From NCBI GenBank assembly GCA_905221605.1, contig CAJNDS010002430.1, positions 351,520-415,519 of the forward strand: a stretch of 64,000 bases of DNA. The letters are read 5' to 3'. A program made the position numbers and the translations under genes. How positions within the stretch are numbered: position 1 is the first letter of the stretch; each line of letters begins with the position of its first letter. The stretch is from Symbiodinium natans. Its lineage: Eukaryota; Sar; Dinophyceae; Suessiales; Symbiodiniaceae. The notes beneath the pieces are model-generated. The model was not told the DNA's origin and did not search any database. It was given only the letters and a program-made list of their open reading frames with translations. Below, piece by piece: positions 43,201 to 55,335 of this stretch.

Positions 43201-44160
43201 AAAGTGGCTCCAGTGCCAGCTAAGTCGTGAGATTTCAAGTCCTAAAAACCTACAGCTCTATCGTCAACACCTTTGAAGCCCTAGATTGTTGAGCTCCGAC
43301 GTCCTGCACTCTTCTTCGGAAACCTGAAGTTTACCAGCCCAACCCAGAGCCAGCCTCCTTAAACCCACAACCCGAAGCCTCAGAGTTGCCCCGGGCCTCT
43401 ACAAGCCCCAGAGCTTATGGCTTCTGTCCGTCTCTTCAGCGTTTAGGGTTAGTTTAGGGTTCAGTCACTGTCTCTGTGTGTATCTGTGTCTGTGTCTCTG
43501 TGTGTGTGTGTGTGTGCGTGCATGTCTCAGTGACGCACTCTCGATTTCTCCATGCGCGATCAAAGCATGCTGAGGGCTTTTGGCGGAACTTTATCAACAC
43601 AACCTTACATTGCTGCAGGGCTCTAGTTCTGGAACACCGAAACCCCAAGCCCAAAAACCTATGTCCGAAACCCCAACCCCCCTGACCCTCTTCCCTAAAC
43701 CCTATTCCTCAAGAACCCCAAACCCAAAACCCTTTTCCCTAAACCCTATTCCCTATAAACCCCAAACCCAAATCCCCAAACCCTCTACCCTAAACCCTAT
43801 TCTCTATAAACCCCAAACCCAACACCCCAAACCCTATGCCCTAAACCCTATTCCCTATAAACCCCAAGCCCTAAACCCTAAGACCCAGAGCCCTACCACC
43901 CCTAAACCCCAAACCGCAAGCCCTCAACCCTACAATGCTGGATCCCCAAGGCCGGCTGCTTCCGGCTTGAAGGCCGATCCCCGATGCTTTGGGGGTTCAG
44001 GGTGTGGTTTTCCCCGGATGAGCGGTGTGATCTATAGGATGTATGTCTTTATAAGATGTACATACAGCATATATATATATGTATATATATGTGTGTGTAT
44101 CTGTCTATATGAGAGAGGAGGAGAGAGGAGGGGCGGGCTCTTGCTAGGTCTAGTTTGCGT
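40257..44160. other. intergenic, microsatellites and telomere-like repeats
   Basis: Open frames at 40311-40565, 40628-40888 (+) and 41190-41798 (-) have no recognisable relatives. Contains (GA)n at 42147-42174, (GAA)n at 42242-42315 with GGGA repeats to 42345, TTTAGGG runs at 42838-42905, (TG)n at about 43495-43518, and a long C/A-rich field of degenerate CCCTAAA with AAACCCCAAACCC words at 43640-43935. No convincing gene. Confidence 0.5.
42242..42315 (+). repeat. (GAA)n microsatellite
   Basis: About 24 uninterrupted GAA units; all long frames across it are artefacts. Confidence 0.95.
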
Positions 44161-46117
44161 ATCACGGATCTAGTTAGTTAAACTAACTTGTTGGTTTAAT
44201 CCAGGTACATGGTGAATTCGTAGTTTAATGGACATACTTACAATAAACGTATTTAATTTAACTGCGATAGGCAAGTTAGTGTCTTGAACTAATTATCTTC
44301 CTCAGTTTTATGTCTAAAACGCTCATTGGCTTTAGCTGAATGAATGTAATTTATAAACTCGGCACCACCGCAGACAAGACGCAAGCAGCAAGAGAACTCG
44401 GCTTCGTCTACAAGAGATAGATTCGGCCCCGCCGCAAGCCAGAAAACGGAGCTCGGCACCGCAACAAACAGCAAGAGATTTCGGCTTCTCCAACAAGGGA
44501 ATTGGCGCCGCCGCAAACAAGAGAAGAAGCTGGGCACCGCCGCAAGCAGCAAACAAACTCGGCTGCGCCAACTCTACTGGCTGGCTTTAGTAGGGAGTGA
44601 GGGAATGAGGGACCTAGAAAGTCTCTCAAAGGGTATATATATATATATATATGTATATATAGGGTACCTCATTCCCTACTAAGAACAAGGGGTTCTAAGC
44701 CTCTGCTTCGCCAGAAGCAGAGGCAAATAGTACCGATGATACGATGGTCATGGTTTTCGGGTTGGCGGGTTCCCTGCTGGTGTATTGTCCTATGTGTGAG
44801 GCCCCCACCAATACCGAGTGATACAGCTGTCATGATCTGCCGACTGCTTCTGATTATGCTGCCAGCGGCGTTGGGTCTCCGCCCTAAACTCTCGCCAACT
44901 GTCATATCGCATTGACGCGGAGCCCGAAACCTTCAATCTCTAAACCTTCAACCCCTAAATCCTAAACCCTAAACCCCTCAACCCCTAAATCATCTCCAAC
45001 CTTCAACCCTAAATCCTAAACCCTAAACCCCTAAACCCTAAACCCTCAACCACCAGCTTGGCAACTCCACGCTTCGCGGCGCTGAGCCGCGCCACCTGGC
45101 CTCCTGCGGAGTGGCAGGCTTGGGCTTCAGGGTTCAGGGTTCAGGGTTCAGGGTTTAGGGTTTAGGGTTTAGGGTTTAGGGTTTAGAGTTCAGGGTTTAG
45201 GGTCCATGCAGGGTTTGGGGTTTAGGGTTTCGGGACTGAGGGGGATGGGGGTTGTTAGGCTTTAAAGGTGTGGGGTTTTAAATTTTTGTTTTCAGAGGCT
45301 TTTGGAGGTTCTTAAGTTTTAGGGGCTTTAGGGCTTAGAGGTTTTGTCAGTTCCTTTCAGGGTCTTCAGAGGTTTCAGCTTGACGGGTTTTCGTGGTTCA
45401 TGGCTTTGAAATATTCGTGTCCGGGGTGGGGGGGGGGGGGGGGGGGGGGATGAGGTTGCTTTGGCGGACTAGGTGGCCTGGGGATTAGGGCTCTAGGCGG
45501 TAGGGGTTTGGATGTCTTAGGAGTTTTGGAGGCCTAGGGTTCGGAGCTGGCTTTTTGTTCAGGTTTATCTTGGGGTGGAGGGTTCAGGTTGCTTACGTTT
45601 TTTGCCTAGGTTTTGGGGCTGAAGGGGTCTTAGGGTGCTTTGGCGTTTTGAGGCCTCTCACGGGTCAAATCTGAAAGGCTTTGGTGTGTAGAGCTCAGGG
45701 TTTAGGAGGGTTGGGGCCTTGGGGTCCGACTGCTCAGGGCCAGGCGTTTAGGGTTTAGGGTTTACGGCTTCGGGTTGCTTTTCCTCCCAATTTGGTTTTG
45801 GGGTTTGCCCCCTGGGACCTAAAGCCTCAACCCCGGTCCAGCCCCACCTTGAAATCAGGGCACCCAAGCCCTCAAGCCCTACAGCCCTAAAGCCTGTCAC
45901 TGTGTGGAAGCCCGCCAAATCGAAAACAGCCCTGGCCCGCCCCAACATCCGTAAGGGGGTGTGAGGCAGGGCATGGACGCAGCAGCCATTACTCCTTGCA
46001 CACAAAAACAGAGGCCCTAAGCCCTTGTAACGAAGCCCGAAGCCCTAAACACCTGTAACCTTAACAGCGACCAAAGCATGTGAAACGCTACCTTAAATCC
46101 CGAAACAAAAGGTAAAG

Positions 46118-46150
<33 letters not shown>

Positions 46151-47155
46151 AAAGAGAAAAAACAAGGAAATAAAAGACACCCGCTGGACCAGGAAAGGTG
46201 GACTGTGGCGTTTGCCCCTGCACCGACCCAGCGGGGTGCACGGAGATAGGGCTCAGGGGTTCACGGTTTGCATTTTTGGTCCTTGCAGGGTTTAGGGTTG
46301 TAGAGCATCTTATATAGGGCCTATACAGAGCTAAGAGGTTTCTTTGGGCCTGCACGGTTCAAAGCATTTGGCGGGGTACACCTGCCCCCCTTTGTTCGGC
46401 AGAAGCGGCCTCATGTAAAGTCAAGTCTAATCAAATCCCTAAACCTTTAAACCCTGAACCCCCAACCTGGTCTGAAAATTGCACCTCCCAGGGTGGGGTG
46501 GGATGGGATCTGGAGAAGCTGGGCGCAGAAGAGGGGTAGCGTGCAGGCGTATAAGAATCAACAGTTAGGATTCAGGCTTGAGGGTTTAGGGTTTAGGGTC
46601 TCCAGGGCTCAACGCATTTGAGGACCACCTGCGGCACGCCAGCGAACCCCGAACCCTGGATCCACAGCCCCGACCCCGCGCGGCGTTGCCTTATGGTAAA
46701 GCCTATATATATATACATATATATATATATGTATACATATATATATATATATATCCTAAACTGTAAACCCTCAGACACGATGTTCGCCCTAACCCGAAAC
46801 CCTGCACCCAGATCAGGTCGCGTGCCAGTGGTGTGATGGATTTGGCGGCCCTGCAGCCGTCGGCAGCGTCAGCACAGGCGGCCGTTTTGCAAAGCACACC
46901 AAGCCGGCCCAAGCCTCAAATCCCAAGCCTACAACTACCCCTGAAGCCCTTAAACCCTAAACCCCTAACCCTAAACCCTTTAAACCTAAACCCCCAACCC
47001 TAAACCCTAAACGCCGAACCCTAAACCCTCTAAACCCTAAACACGACAGGGCTCAGGGCTGGGGGGGTTTCGGGTCTGGGGACTCCTTGCAGGGGTCTCG
47101 TGCAGCCTGCAGATGCGTGAAGCCTCAGCAGGCATCCTCAGCCCCATGAGAGGCA
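44161..47155. other. intergenic: degenerate repeats, polarity switch, homopolymers
   Basis: 44350-44575 is a degenerate tandem repeat (..CTCGGC.CCGC.GCAAGCAG.AA..). 44590-44690 is an imperfect palindrome around a (TA)n core (GGGAATGAGG / CCTCATTCCC). 44930-45060 is CCCTAAA-rich while 45125-45240 is TTCAGGG/TTTAGGG-rich, an inversion of polarity around ~70 bp. Poly-G at ~45427-45450; C18 followed by A13 at about 46119-46153; (TA)n at 46703-46755. No gene seen. Confidence 0.5.
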
Positions 47156-47156
47156 G

Positions 47157-47429
47157 CCCTAAACCCTAAACCCTAAACCCTAAACCCTAAACCCTAAACC
47201 CTAAACCCTAAACCCTAAACCCTAAACCCTAAACCCTAAACCCTAAACCCTAAACCCTAAACCCTAAACCCTAAACCCTAAACCCTAAACCCTAAACCCT
47301 AAACCCTAAACCCTAAACCCTAAACCCTAAACCCTAAACCCTAAACCCTAAACCCTAAACCCTAAACCCTAAACCCTAAACCCTAAACCCTAAACCCTAA
47401 ACCCTAAACCCTAAACCCTAAACCCTAAC
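47157..47429 (-). repeat. longest CCCTAAA array in the window
   Basis: About 39 consecutive units with almost no error, directly upstream of the 11-exon gene array. Confidence 0.95.
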
Positions 47430-47689
47430 CCTAAACCCCATAAACCTCAAACCCCCCCGAACCCACAAAGTCTGCCCACTTACCTGAAGCTCCTGAGCAG
47501 CCTTGCGCGCCCGCGCAACGCCAGCCACTTTGCCCAGCGGTTTGCCAAGAGAGGGGCCTGAATCTTCCTGGCCCCTTCACCGCCCCCACGCCCAAAAGCC
47601 CCCTGAGCCCGAGAACGGATTCACAGCTTTGGGGCTTTGCTGGCCTTTAGGCGCCGGTTTTGGGGGGTTTCAGGGCCTTCCTCCTGGCC

Positions 47690-50277
47690 ATGTCGTCGCT
47701 TGGGTGGTCGATACGAGATGTGTTGGCCGTGGTCCTCATCGTTGTGTGCCTCGCCTTCGCGTGGCTGATCTCCTTAGGCCGGGGCCCTCAGCGACGGGAC
47801 AATGAGCATGATTCGGTCTTGGGGGTTAGGGCTTTGAGCTTTAGGGCTTTAGGGCTTTTGGTCTTTTAGGGTTTTTGGGGCCTTCAGTGTTTTAGGCGTT
47901 TGATACCTTAAGGCCTTGTTATGTTTGTGCTTAAGGGCTTATAAGGGATTCAGCACTTCGGGCTTGAGGCTTTGAATTCATGCGCAGGACAGAACCTGTT
48001 CCTCTACCGCTTTCCGGACAGAGAGTATGCGCTGGAAGTCCTCTCGCAAGAGAAGGCGGGACAGAAGGTCATAGGTTCGGGGGATTTTGGGGGTCACCCG
48101 CGCCCTCTCCTCCCCCAGAAACCCTAAGAAGACCCTAGTTAACCCCTAGAACCGTATAGACCCTAACCCTACACCCTGAACACTAAGCCCCCAAACCATT
48201 ATTACTCGAATTCTGACGAAGCCCGGAGGGTTTCCATGAAGCAGGGGGGGCCCAGCTAGGAGGGACCTTCAATCTCCTTCCCCTTTTGAACCCCTATATG
48301 TACCTTATATAGTCCCTAAGTAGCCCCTACATCTGCCTAAGCTGCAAACCCTTTAGAGAACCATCCATCAGAGAACTATCCATGCCCCGCGTCAGCATGG
48401 CGGCCTTCTGGGTGACTCCTTCCTTGTGGATGAGACTGCTAGCCTCTGGGGCCCGTGCCCTTCCAGCCTTAATCTTTGTTTTCATCTGGAAAGAGCCAAA
48501 GCCTACAGCCCCCCTAAATGTCTAAGCCCTCAAACCCTCAATCCTGAAGTTCAGGTTCAGGGTTCATGCCTAGGATTTCGGACATAGGGGGATGGCGTTT
48601 CCTTCGCATTCGGTCCTTTGTCTACGTCAAAAACTCACCTAAAGTGACAGACATAAGGCCCCAAGAATTCATTCGCTGAATCTTCTCAGGCCGTCGACAA
48701 AGACGAGTTGTTACAGCATTAGACTTTGCCGCCTTGGGCACGAGAACGGACCCAGATGCTTACTGGATTTCTGACTATCTCACTCTTCATATACTTGTAT
48801 TGTTGCAGTTTTCAATTACTGTTCGTTTTGTAATGTATTATTGCATTATCAATTGTTACATTACTAACAAATTCTAGTATTATGTCTTTCCTTGTTCGGC
48901 TGTTTATTATTCTCAGATCATGTCGCTATATTATTCTATTCTTCTAGTTTGTGCTGTTTGACTATGTTCATCGTGCATTATTAACTTTATTAGCGCATTC
49001 TACTAGCAAGTTCTGATCTTATTATACCACTACACTTAAACATCAGTAGCGCTTCAATCATGATCATTAGTAGGTTATTGTTGTTTTTGCCGTTGCATCA
49101 GCATCTTATGATCGTAGTAAAGTGTTTTCTTAAGAGCATGTTGTCTTGCTACATGACAATATTCTTTTTGTGTATTGTTCTGCTTCTATATGGATAGTCT
49201 TTCATGTTTATTCTTTTGACATATACCGTTATACCGTTGCAAGGTCAACTTTTTTCACTGTGTTACTATGCTATGATTGTATTGTTGTTTTCTCTGTTTT
49301 CTGTTAGTATAATTTCACACTCTTATGTTCTCATAATCTTATACTATAGGCCATCCATACTCCCCGCTTCTTTCACAGAGGAGGTGCCTGGAGCCCTGTA
49401 AATCCCAAACGCGCGTAGGTAAACCCTAAGCCCTTGAACCCCATACCCTAAGCCTCAAACCCCAAACAAGACTGGATATCTCCAACTCCTACTGCCAGAA
49501 ACAAAGGCGAGACTTTTCGGTATCAATGCCTTTGCTGGACACAGCCTCCATCACTTTAAAAGCTCAAGTCCGCGAAGAGCTTTATTTCGGCGTTCAGAGT
49601 GTTGGTTTTAGGGCTTTGGGTTAAGGGATGAAGTGAGGGCCTGGGGTGTTATGTAGGGGTGGAGCTGCGCAAGCCGAGGCGCTGGATGTGGTTCGCCCCT
49701 CACGTGTTCTCCTCCATTCTGTGGTGGAACCTTTCCTGGGTGCAGCTCATCAAGTGGATCCGGGCAAAGCATCTGTGGAGTCGGGGCGACGTTTAAACCC
49801 TAAACCCTACAGGACGATTTGTTCTTGGGGTTTCTGGCGGCGCGCCTCAGTGAGTCACCCCCCACATGAAGCAAAGAGAGAATCGCCAAGGATCCATCGC
49901 TGGAATGGGAGGATCCAGGCCGAGGGCACGTGCCGTGCTGAGCGTTTCGGGCTCGAAGGGTTGAGGGTGCTTAGGGCCTACAGAGCTCCATACACATCCC
50001 TTAAAGGGCAATCTAGGGGACATAAGGTTCCGAGTTCCCCCAACTGCTAAGAACTAGAATGATCCGTAAGGGTTCAGATGCTTGAGGGAGGCCCTGGTGA
50101 TGGTTCAGGGACCTCTCTCAAGCCCCCAAAAGCCTTGATTATTGCGAAGCCAGCAAGAAAGCTCAAGCAGTTGGAGGCGACCTGCATGCTGGGCCAGATC
50201 ATCACTGGCATCGGCCTGGCAACCGGCTCCCCCACACCTGGCATCAAGATGCTCAGCGCCTGGGAAGCCAGCGGCCT

Positions 50278-50340
<63 letters not shown>

Positions 50341-52100
50341 TTTTTTCAGTGTCTACATTCTGCATCTGCATACAGCAAGACATACACACGCACACACACT
50401 GTGTGTTTTTTGGGTTGTGGGGCGTATTGTAAGCTAGGAGAGCTTTAGGGTGTAGCGGCTTTGGGAAAGGGGTAGATTTGGGGATTTCATTTGATAAAAG
50501 ACTTCGGGGTCCCATTGGGCTGCAAAGAGCTCGGTTGCTCTTAGGAATTGCTATTGCGAAGACCCCTTCCTTTCTTCGTGGGCTTAGCGTTTAGGGCTTA
50601 GGGTTTAAGACCTACTTAGAATCTTACAAAGATCTTCATGGCGTAGCAAGAACGCCGGCTTTCGGACCCCAAGACCCAGATCCTACGCCGTAGAAACACA
50701 GGGCAAGGGGGCACACACAATAGGGGGCCATAGGCGCTGGCAAAAGGGTTTCCCTGAAGCCTTAAATCCCAAACCCCCAACTCCCAAATCCGAAAGCCCC
50801 GAACCCCTAAAGCCCTAAACCCCTGAACCTCTAAACCCCAAATCCTTCCGTGCGAAGCCCTTGGTCCCTGAATTGCGGGTCAGGGAAGGTTGAGGGTTTA
50901 GGGCTTAGGGTAGTTCAGGGTTTTGGAAACCGTGGCTTCAGCTCACGAGTCGCTTGGAGCTGCACTCAGGCATTGCTTATGGCCTTGCCATGGCTTATGT
51001 CCTCGCACAGACCATCTACTACGTCAGGAAGAAGGCGTGAGATCCAAAACCCCACGCAACCTCCGGTTGGCCGATTTCAAGCCCCAAATTGTACCCCCCC
51101 CCCCTCTCTCCTTCCCCCAAGCCTTCTACCTCGGCACTCGGACGGCCCCCTTCTTGTGCAGCTGTCGGAGGACGGGACAGGTCCCAAGAAAAGCCGTTTC
51201 TTGGCATTGATCTGTGGGGAGAAGGGTTGGGGGAAGGAACCGGATCCTGGTCTACTTGTTCTAGACGACTCTCGGCCTGAAGCCGAGGCGAATCTTGAGG
51301 GCACCCTAAACCCTAAACCCTAAACCCCTAAACCCCCAAACCCCTAAACCCCTAAACCCCTAAACCCCTAAACCCCTAAACCCCTAAACCCTACCCCTAG
51401 CCCCCAAACCATAAACCCTACACCCTACACCCTAAACCCTAAACCCGAAACCCTAAACCCTAAACCCTAAACCCTAAACCCTAAACCCTAAACCACTCCA
51501 AAGCCTGTGCAAAGCCCTGGAGGACATCATCCGGCACAAGTACTGGGCCACCAAGCTTTTCGGCTACTCCCAGGCGATCGCTCTGCAACGGCCGCTCATC
51601 ATCTTATTGAGTTCACTCGTCAGAGGATACCTGAACCATTGGGAGGAACCAAAGGATCAACCTAGGTGCGATAGCCCAAAGAAGGCACAGGGTAGTCTTG
51701 TAGAAATCGGTGCTGGGTTTGGGGTTAAGGGTTGGGAACGCTGAGGTCCTCCCTTGACACCCCGAATTTCTCCACACGAGAGCGATCTCGCGACCACACC
51801 CCAGGGCCCTCAAGACCACGCACGAGCGAGCTGTTCTCACCCGAGCGAATTCAGGGACCAGCTTCCCCTCAAAAACTCCATGGGTTTCGTCAAGCCCTTT
51901 ACAGAGCAGAAGCGACTCCTGTCATAATAGGTGCCAACATGTTATGCGTCTGTGTTGAAAGAGTGAAGAGGATGGTGTTGTGCCTCCCTCTCGCGAACAA
52001 CCCACATTTTTTCACTTGTCGGATCGTCAGCGAAATTGTCCACTGCGAACAGAGTACTGAACAAATAGGTTTTGTTTGTTTTTCGTCTGGAAGTCTATCA

Positions 52101-52136
<36 letters not shown>

Positions 52137-54332
52137 GTGTGTGGTGTGTTTGCGTCGCTTATATGTGTTTCTTGACGTGTCGTCCACATGAACACAGTGA
52201 AAGGATGTATATTCTCTCACAGGATCCTCTGTAGATGGTTTATATTAGAGCTAAAAGTTCTCCATAGATTAATACTGTTTTGCCACCAGTTGGCCATGCA
52301 TAACATTATTGCTAGTATCTTTGGCATCATATCACGGGTATGTCTATCGGCTCCACGTTGGGGATTTCTGCGCTCACTACTGAATAAGAAATATCTTCTC
52401 AAACAATGGTTAAGATTGAAACGGTACAGGAGATGCAACAAGTTAAAAGATGTTGAAGTGGTTCAGGCAGTTCTAGAGATAGTCAAGAAAGTTAAGGTAT
52501 CTAAATGGTATTATTGGGCGGTACCACCGAAGAAGCTGAAGAGTAACACCAGAAGAGTTAGGGAAAGACTAGGGAAGCTAGAAACTAATATTGAAAGGAT
52601 AGACGAAGATGTAACTATCTCAAGGAAGATATTGCTTTTAGCATATGAAAATACATATTTCTATGTCAAGCATGGCAGATGTCGCCTAAGGCATGTAAGA
52701 GCTCCATGTGAAACGGAAGCAGATGCTCCCTGTGATTCATAAGCACACCAGAAGAGTGTGGAACCCTAAACCCTACACCCTAAACCCTAAACCCTAAACC
52801 CTAAACCCTAAACCCTTAACCAGGTGGATCTAGAGCATTAAGGTTCCGCAATGTGATCAGGTATTTACCTGAGTACTTGGGGGGGTGGATGATGCCATAG
52901 CCCAAAATCGGCACAAGGTATCCTCTATCTTTCGTGGGTCTGTAGGCTTGCGGCTTCAGGGTCTATTTGGTCGGATTTGTCGTCGTGACGCTCGCCGACG
53001 ACGCCGACTCGCCATACAACGCGATCACGCCTTCCATGCACCTTGCGCAGCGCAATGCCGAATCCAAGGCAGGGGCTCCCTTAGGCGGGTTTAGGGTTCA
53101 GTGCTTAGGGTTTAGGGTTTAGGGTTTAGAAGCTTAGGATTCAGGACTTAGGGTTATAGGGTTCAGGCAGAGTCTTTGGTTCGGGGGTTGGGGAGGTTTA
53201 TTAGTCGGCTTCCGAACCGTCATTTGGTGTTTTGTGACCCTTGGAGGTCTGCATGGCTCCTCTGCTCACCCAGAGTGAGTGTTCTGCTACGTTAAGGCTC
53301 CTTTCCCCAGAGCAATCGCACGTTTTAATGCATTTTTGACGAACAAAAGTCGGAACCCCGCATTTCTTTCCCCACAAGCAGAAAGCGCACAACTCACAAC
53401 CCTGAACCCTAACACCTTAGAGTCCTTAGAGTCCTAAAGCCCGAGAACCCTCAAGCACTGCAACGAGCATCAGCGGTTTTGGTCGGGGAACCCAAAAAAA
53501 GCCTACCCTAAACCCTAAACCCTAAACCCTGAACCCTAAACCCTAAACCCTAAACCCTCAACCCTCAACCCACATAAACACCCCGTCAAGACCCGTCGAC
53601 GCCTGGGCCTCTACACTTCCACCCAAACCCGCGGAGAAACTAACCTTTCCTAACCTTCTCCCCCCTCGACACCCATCTGCTTACATTCTTCGACCTCATC
53701 CTTTAACCTCTAACCCTATACCGGACAACCCCCCGAACTCGCGAACAAGACACCTGACCCCACTACACCCGAAATCCCTTAAAACCCACCCCCGATACCT
53801 GACACCATTCTCAGAATGCTGGCCGATTTCCGGGCACCCCACTCTTTGTCTGTTTTTCCCGAGAAGTGAGCCGAAAAGGGCCATAAGATAGAGGAGATCT
53901 TCAACGACTCCTTCACGATGTGCGTCTTTACGGCCATCATTCTGACAGAGTGGTACCAGGCGGCTGACCACGATGAGCTCCTGGAATATCGGGCCAAGGA
54001 CACCAGTTGATAACTTTGATAACACCTAAACCCTAAACCCTAAACCATTTGGGTAGAGTTAAGTCTTTTGGGCTATAGTTCGGAGGACTCGTCCTGCTCT
54101 AGGTGTTTGGATGGGAGTGCAGGCAGTCTCTGAATCATATGGGAGGGTTATAATCGGGGTTTAGGGTTTAGGGCTTCGGGCTTAGGGTTTAGGGTTTTTA
54201 GGGTCCAGGGTTTAGGGTTTAGGGTTTAGGGTTTGGGGTTTGGGGTTTGGGGTTTGGGGTTTGGGGTTGGACTTCGAGGAAGCCAAGATGAAGAGCGGCC
54301 TTCCCCCGCTGGAGCAGCCCTTGGTGCGGTGA
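47690..54332 (+). CDS. 11-exon membrane protein gene, array copy A (293 aa, predicted)
   Basis: Exons: 47690-47777, 47988-48055, 48396-48450, 49657-49777, 49891-49918, 50150-50270, 50970-51034, 51523-51590, 52960-53068, 53894-53998, 54279-54332. Boundaries come from comparison with copy B (coding blocks conserved, introns not), and all phases close. Hydrophobic segments occur in exon 1 (VLAVVLIVVCLAFAWLISL), exon 4 (aromatic, MWFAPHVFSSILWWNLSWV), exon 6 (MLGQIITGIGLATG), exon 7 (GLAMAYVLAQTIYYV), exon 9 (VYLVGFVVVTL) and exon 10 (FTMCVFTAIILTEW), so a protein with about six membrane spans is likely. I recognise no family. Exon 1 may not be the first: the frame upstream of the Met (FLLAM) is also conserved in copy B. 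Introns 3 and 8 hold AT-rich insertions missing from copy B; several introns contain TTTAGGG-like repeats. A stop at 54008-54010 would end the protein in exon 10 if the last GA donor is not used. Confidence 0.72.
48770..49370. other. T-rich island inside intron 3 of copy A
   Basis: About 600 bp with very high A+T (TTATTATTC, TTGTATTG words) between ordinary GC-rich flanks. Copy B intron 3 is 566 bp and has nothing like it, whereas copy A intron 3 is 1206 bp. The 65-codon frame at 49204-49401 is hydrophobic (VIPLQGQLFSLCYYAMIVLL...) but probably a by-product of T-richness. Confidence 0.55.
50279..50338 (+). repeat. (TG)n microsatellite in intron 6 of copy A
   Basis: About 29 TG units starting 8 bases after the predicted exon 6 end. 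Confidence 0.95.
51300..51492 (-). repeat. CCCTAAA/CCCCTAAA repeats in intron 7 of copy A
   Basis: A stretch of CCCTAAA with a block of eight-base CCCCTAAA variants at about 51323-51390, ending some 30 bases before exon 8. Confidence 0.9.
52188..52742 (+). CDS. AT-rich open frame inside intron 8 of copy A, unknown
   Basis: 184 codons, open from Met 52188 to TAA at 52740-52742. Codon use (many AAA, AGA, ATA, TTA, GTA) and base composition are unlike all other genes here. The N-terminal ~55 residues are hydrophobic with Cys/His. The rest is strongly basic and helical (KKYLLKQWLRLKRYRR; RRVRERLGKLETNIERIDED). It lies within the 1369 bp intron 8 of copy A, whose copy B counterpart is only 216 bp, so this is inserted DNA. 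A (TG)n tract (52102-52130) precedes it. I recognise no family; it could be a fragment of a mobile or viral-like element or a chance frame in AT-rich DNA. Confidence 0.35.
   Translation: MNTVKGCIFSHRILCRWFILELKVLHRLILFCHQLAMHNIIASIFGIISRVCLSAPRWGFLRSLLNKKYLLKQWLRLKRYRRCNKLKDVEVVQAVLEIVKKVKVSKWYYWAVPPKKLKSNTRRVRERLGKLETNIERIDEDVTISRKILLLAYENTYFYVKHGRCRLRHVRAPCETEADAPCDS
53100..53575. repeat. telomere-like repeats in intron 9 of copy A
   Basis: TTTAGGG polarity at 53098-53170 and CCCTAAA polarity at 53505-53572, so both orientations occur within one intron. Confidence 0.8.
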
Positions 54333-55335
54333 TGGCACTGAAGCTTTCGGGTTCGGGTTTGGGTTGGGGTTAGGGTTTGCAGGGTTGATAGGGTTAATTT
54401 AGGGTTAATTTAGGGTTAGTATAGGGTTCACATAGGCGTAATATAGGGTTAATGTAGGGTTCATATAGGCCTAATATGGGGTTAGTAAAGGGTTAGTATG
54501 GGGTCAATATAGGGCCCATGGGGCGAATAGGGGTTTCAGATGTTTAGGGTTGTTTTCGGTTCTAGCATGTATCAGGCCGAGGGGCTCCAGGGTTTAGGGT
54601 GCAGTTGGTTTGGTGCTTCTGGGAGAGGAGCTCGCACAAGAGCATCTGCTTGTCGCAAAAATCTCGGACCTTGAAAACCCCCAACCCTAAAGCCACTGAA
54701 AACTGCATGCAGCCCTCCGGAACCCAAGCCCGCCCGAGGCCTCAGACTCAGCCTTGAGTCGAGGGTTTGGCCGTTGGGTTTCAGGGCTTTGGGTGGCAAG
54801 TGTGGTGCTCCACGCCAGGAAGCTGCAGCACGTTCCCCCCAACGCGCAACCCTTTGCGTAAGAGAGCAGAGCAGAAGCCTGCGGGAGCCCCAAATACTCA
54901 GAATTACAAAGAGACATGAGTCGCGTGTTGACGGCCCGTTGTCGAGCTCTAAGTCGCCCTCGTCAATATGTTTGCGCTCATGCCTTTGCACCTGTGCCTT
55001 GCAAGACCTTTCAGTCCTGCCCCAGAAGCTTAGCCCACATGTACATTTGACCCAATAAAGCGCCCGAATGACCCGAACAACCTGAAAATCAACCTTGCAA
55101 GCCTTGGCAGAAGTTCGGGGTGCCGGAAACCCTGGTTGGGGGGTTGGCCCAGCAAGCCCAAAGCCATTTCCACAGGCACAAGTTAACCCCTTACAGCCCT
55201 TACAACCTCTCTTGAAGCCCCAAAAGGTTGGGGCTTCGGGCTTGTACGGCTCACAGCGACAGCCATCTTGCCCGCGGGAGATCCCCTGCCCCCCCCCCCC
55301 CCCCCCGCAAAGTACTTTGCTCCTTTCTCCTGGCC
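54333..55335. other. spacer between array copies A and B
   Basis: 54345-54550 is a TAGGGTTAATA-type degenerate repeat. From about 54600 onward the spacer resembles 63505-63960 downstream of copy B (shared words such as GCACAAGAGCATCTGCTTGTCGCAAAAAT, in pieces, and CTTGCAAGCCTTGGCAGAAGTT), so the spacer belongs to the duplicated unit. A poly-C tract at 55289-55307 precedes exon 1 of copy B. Confidence 0.65.
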
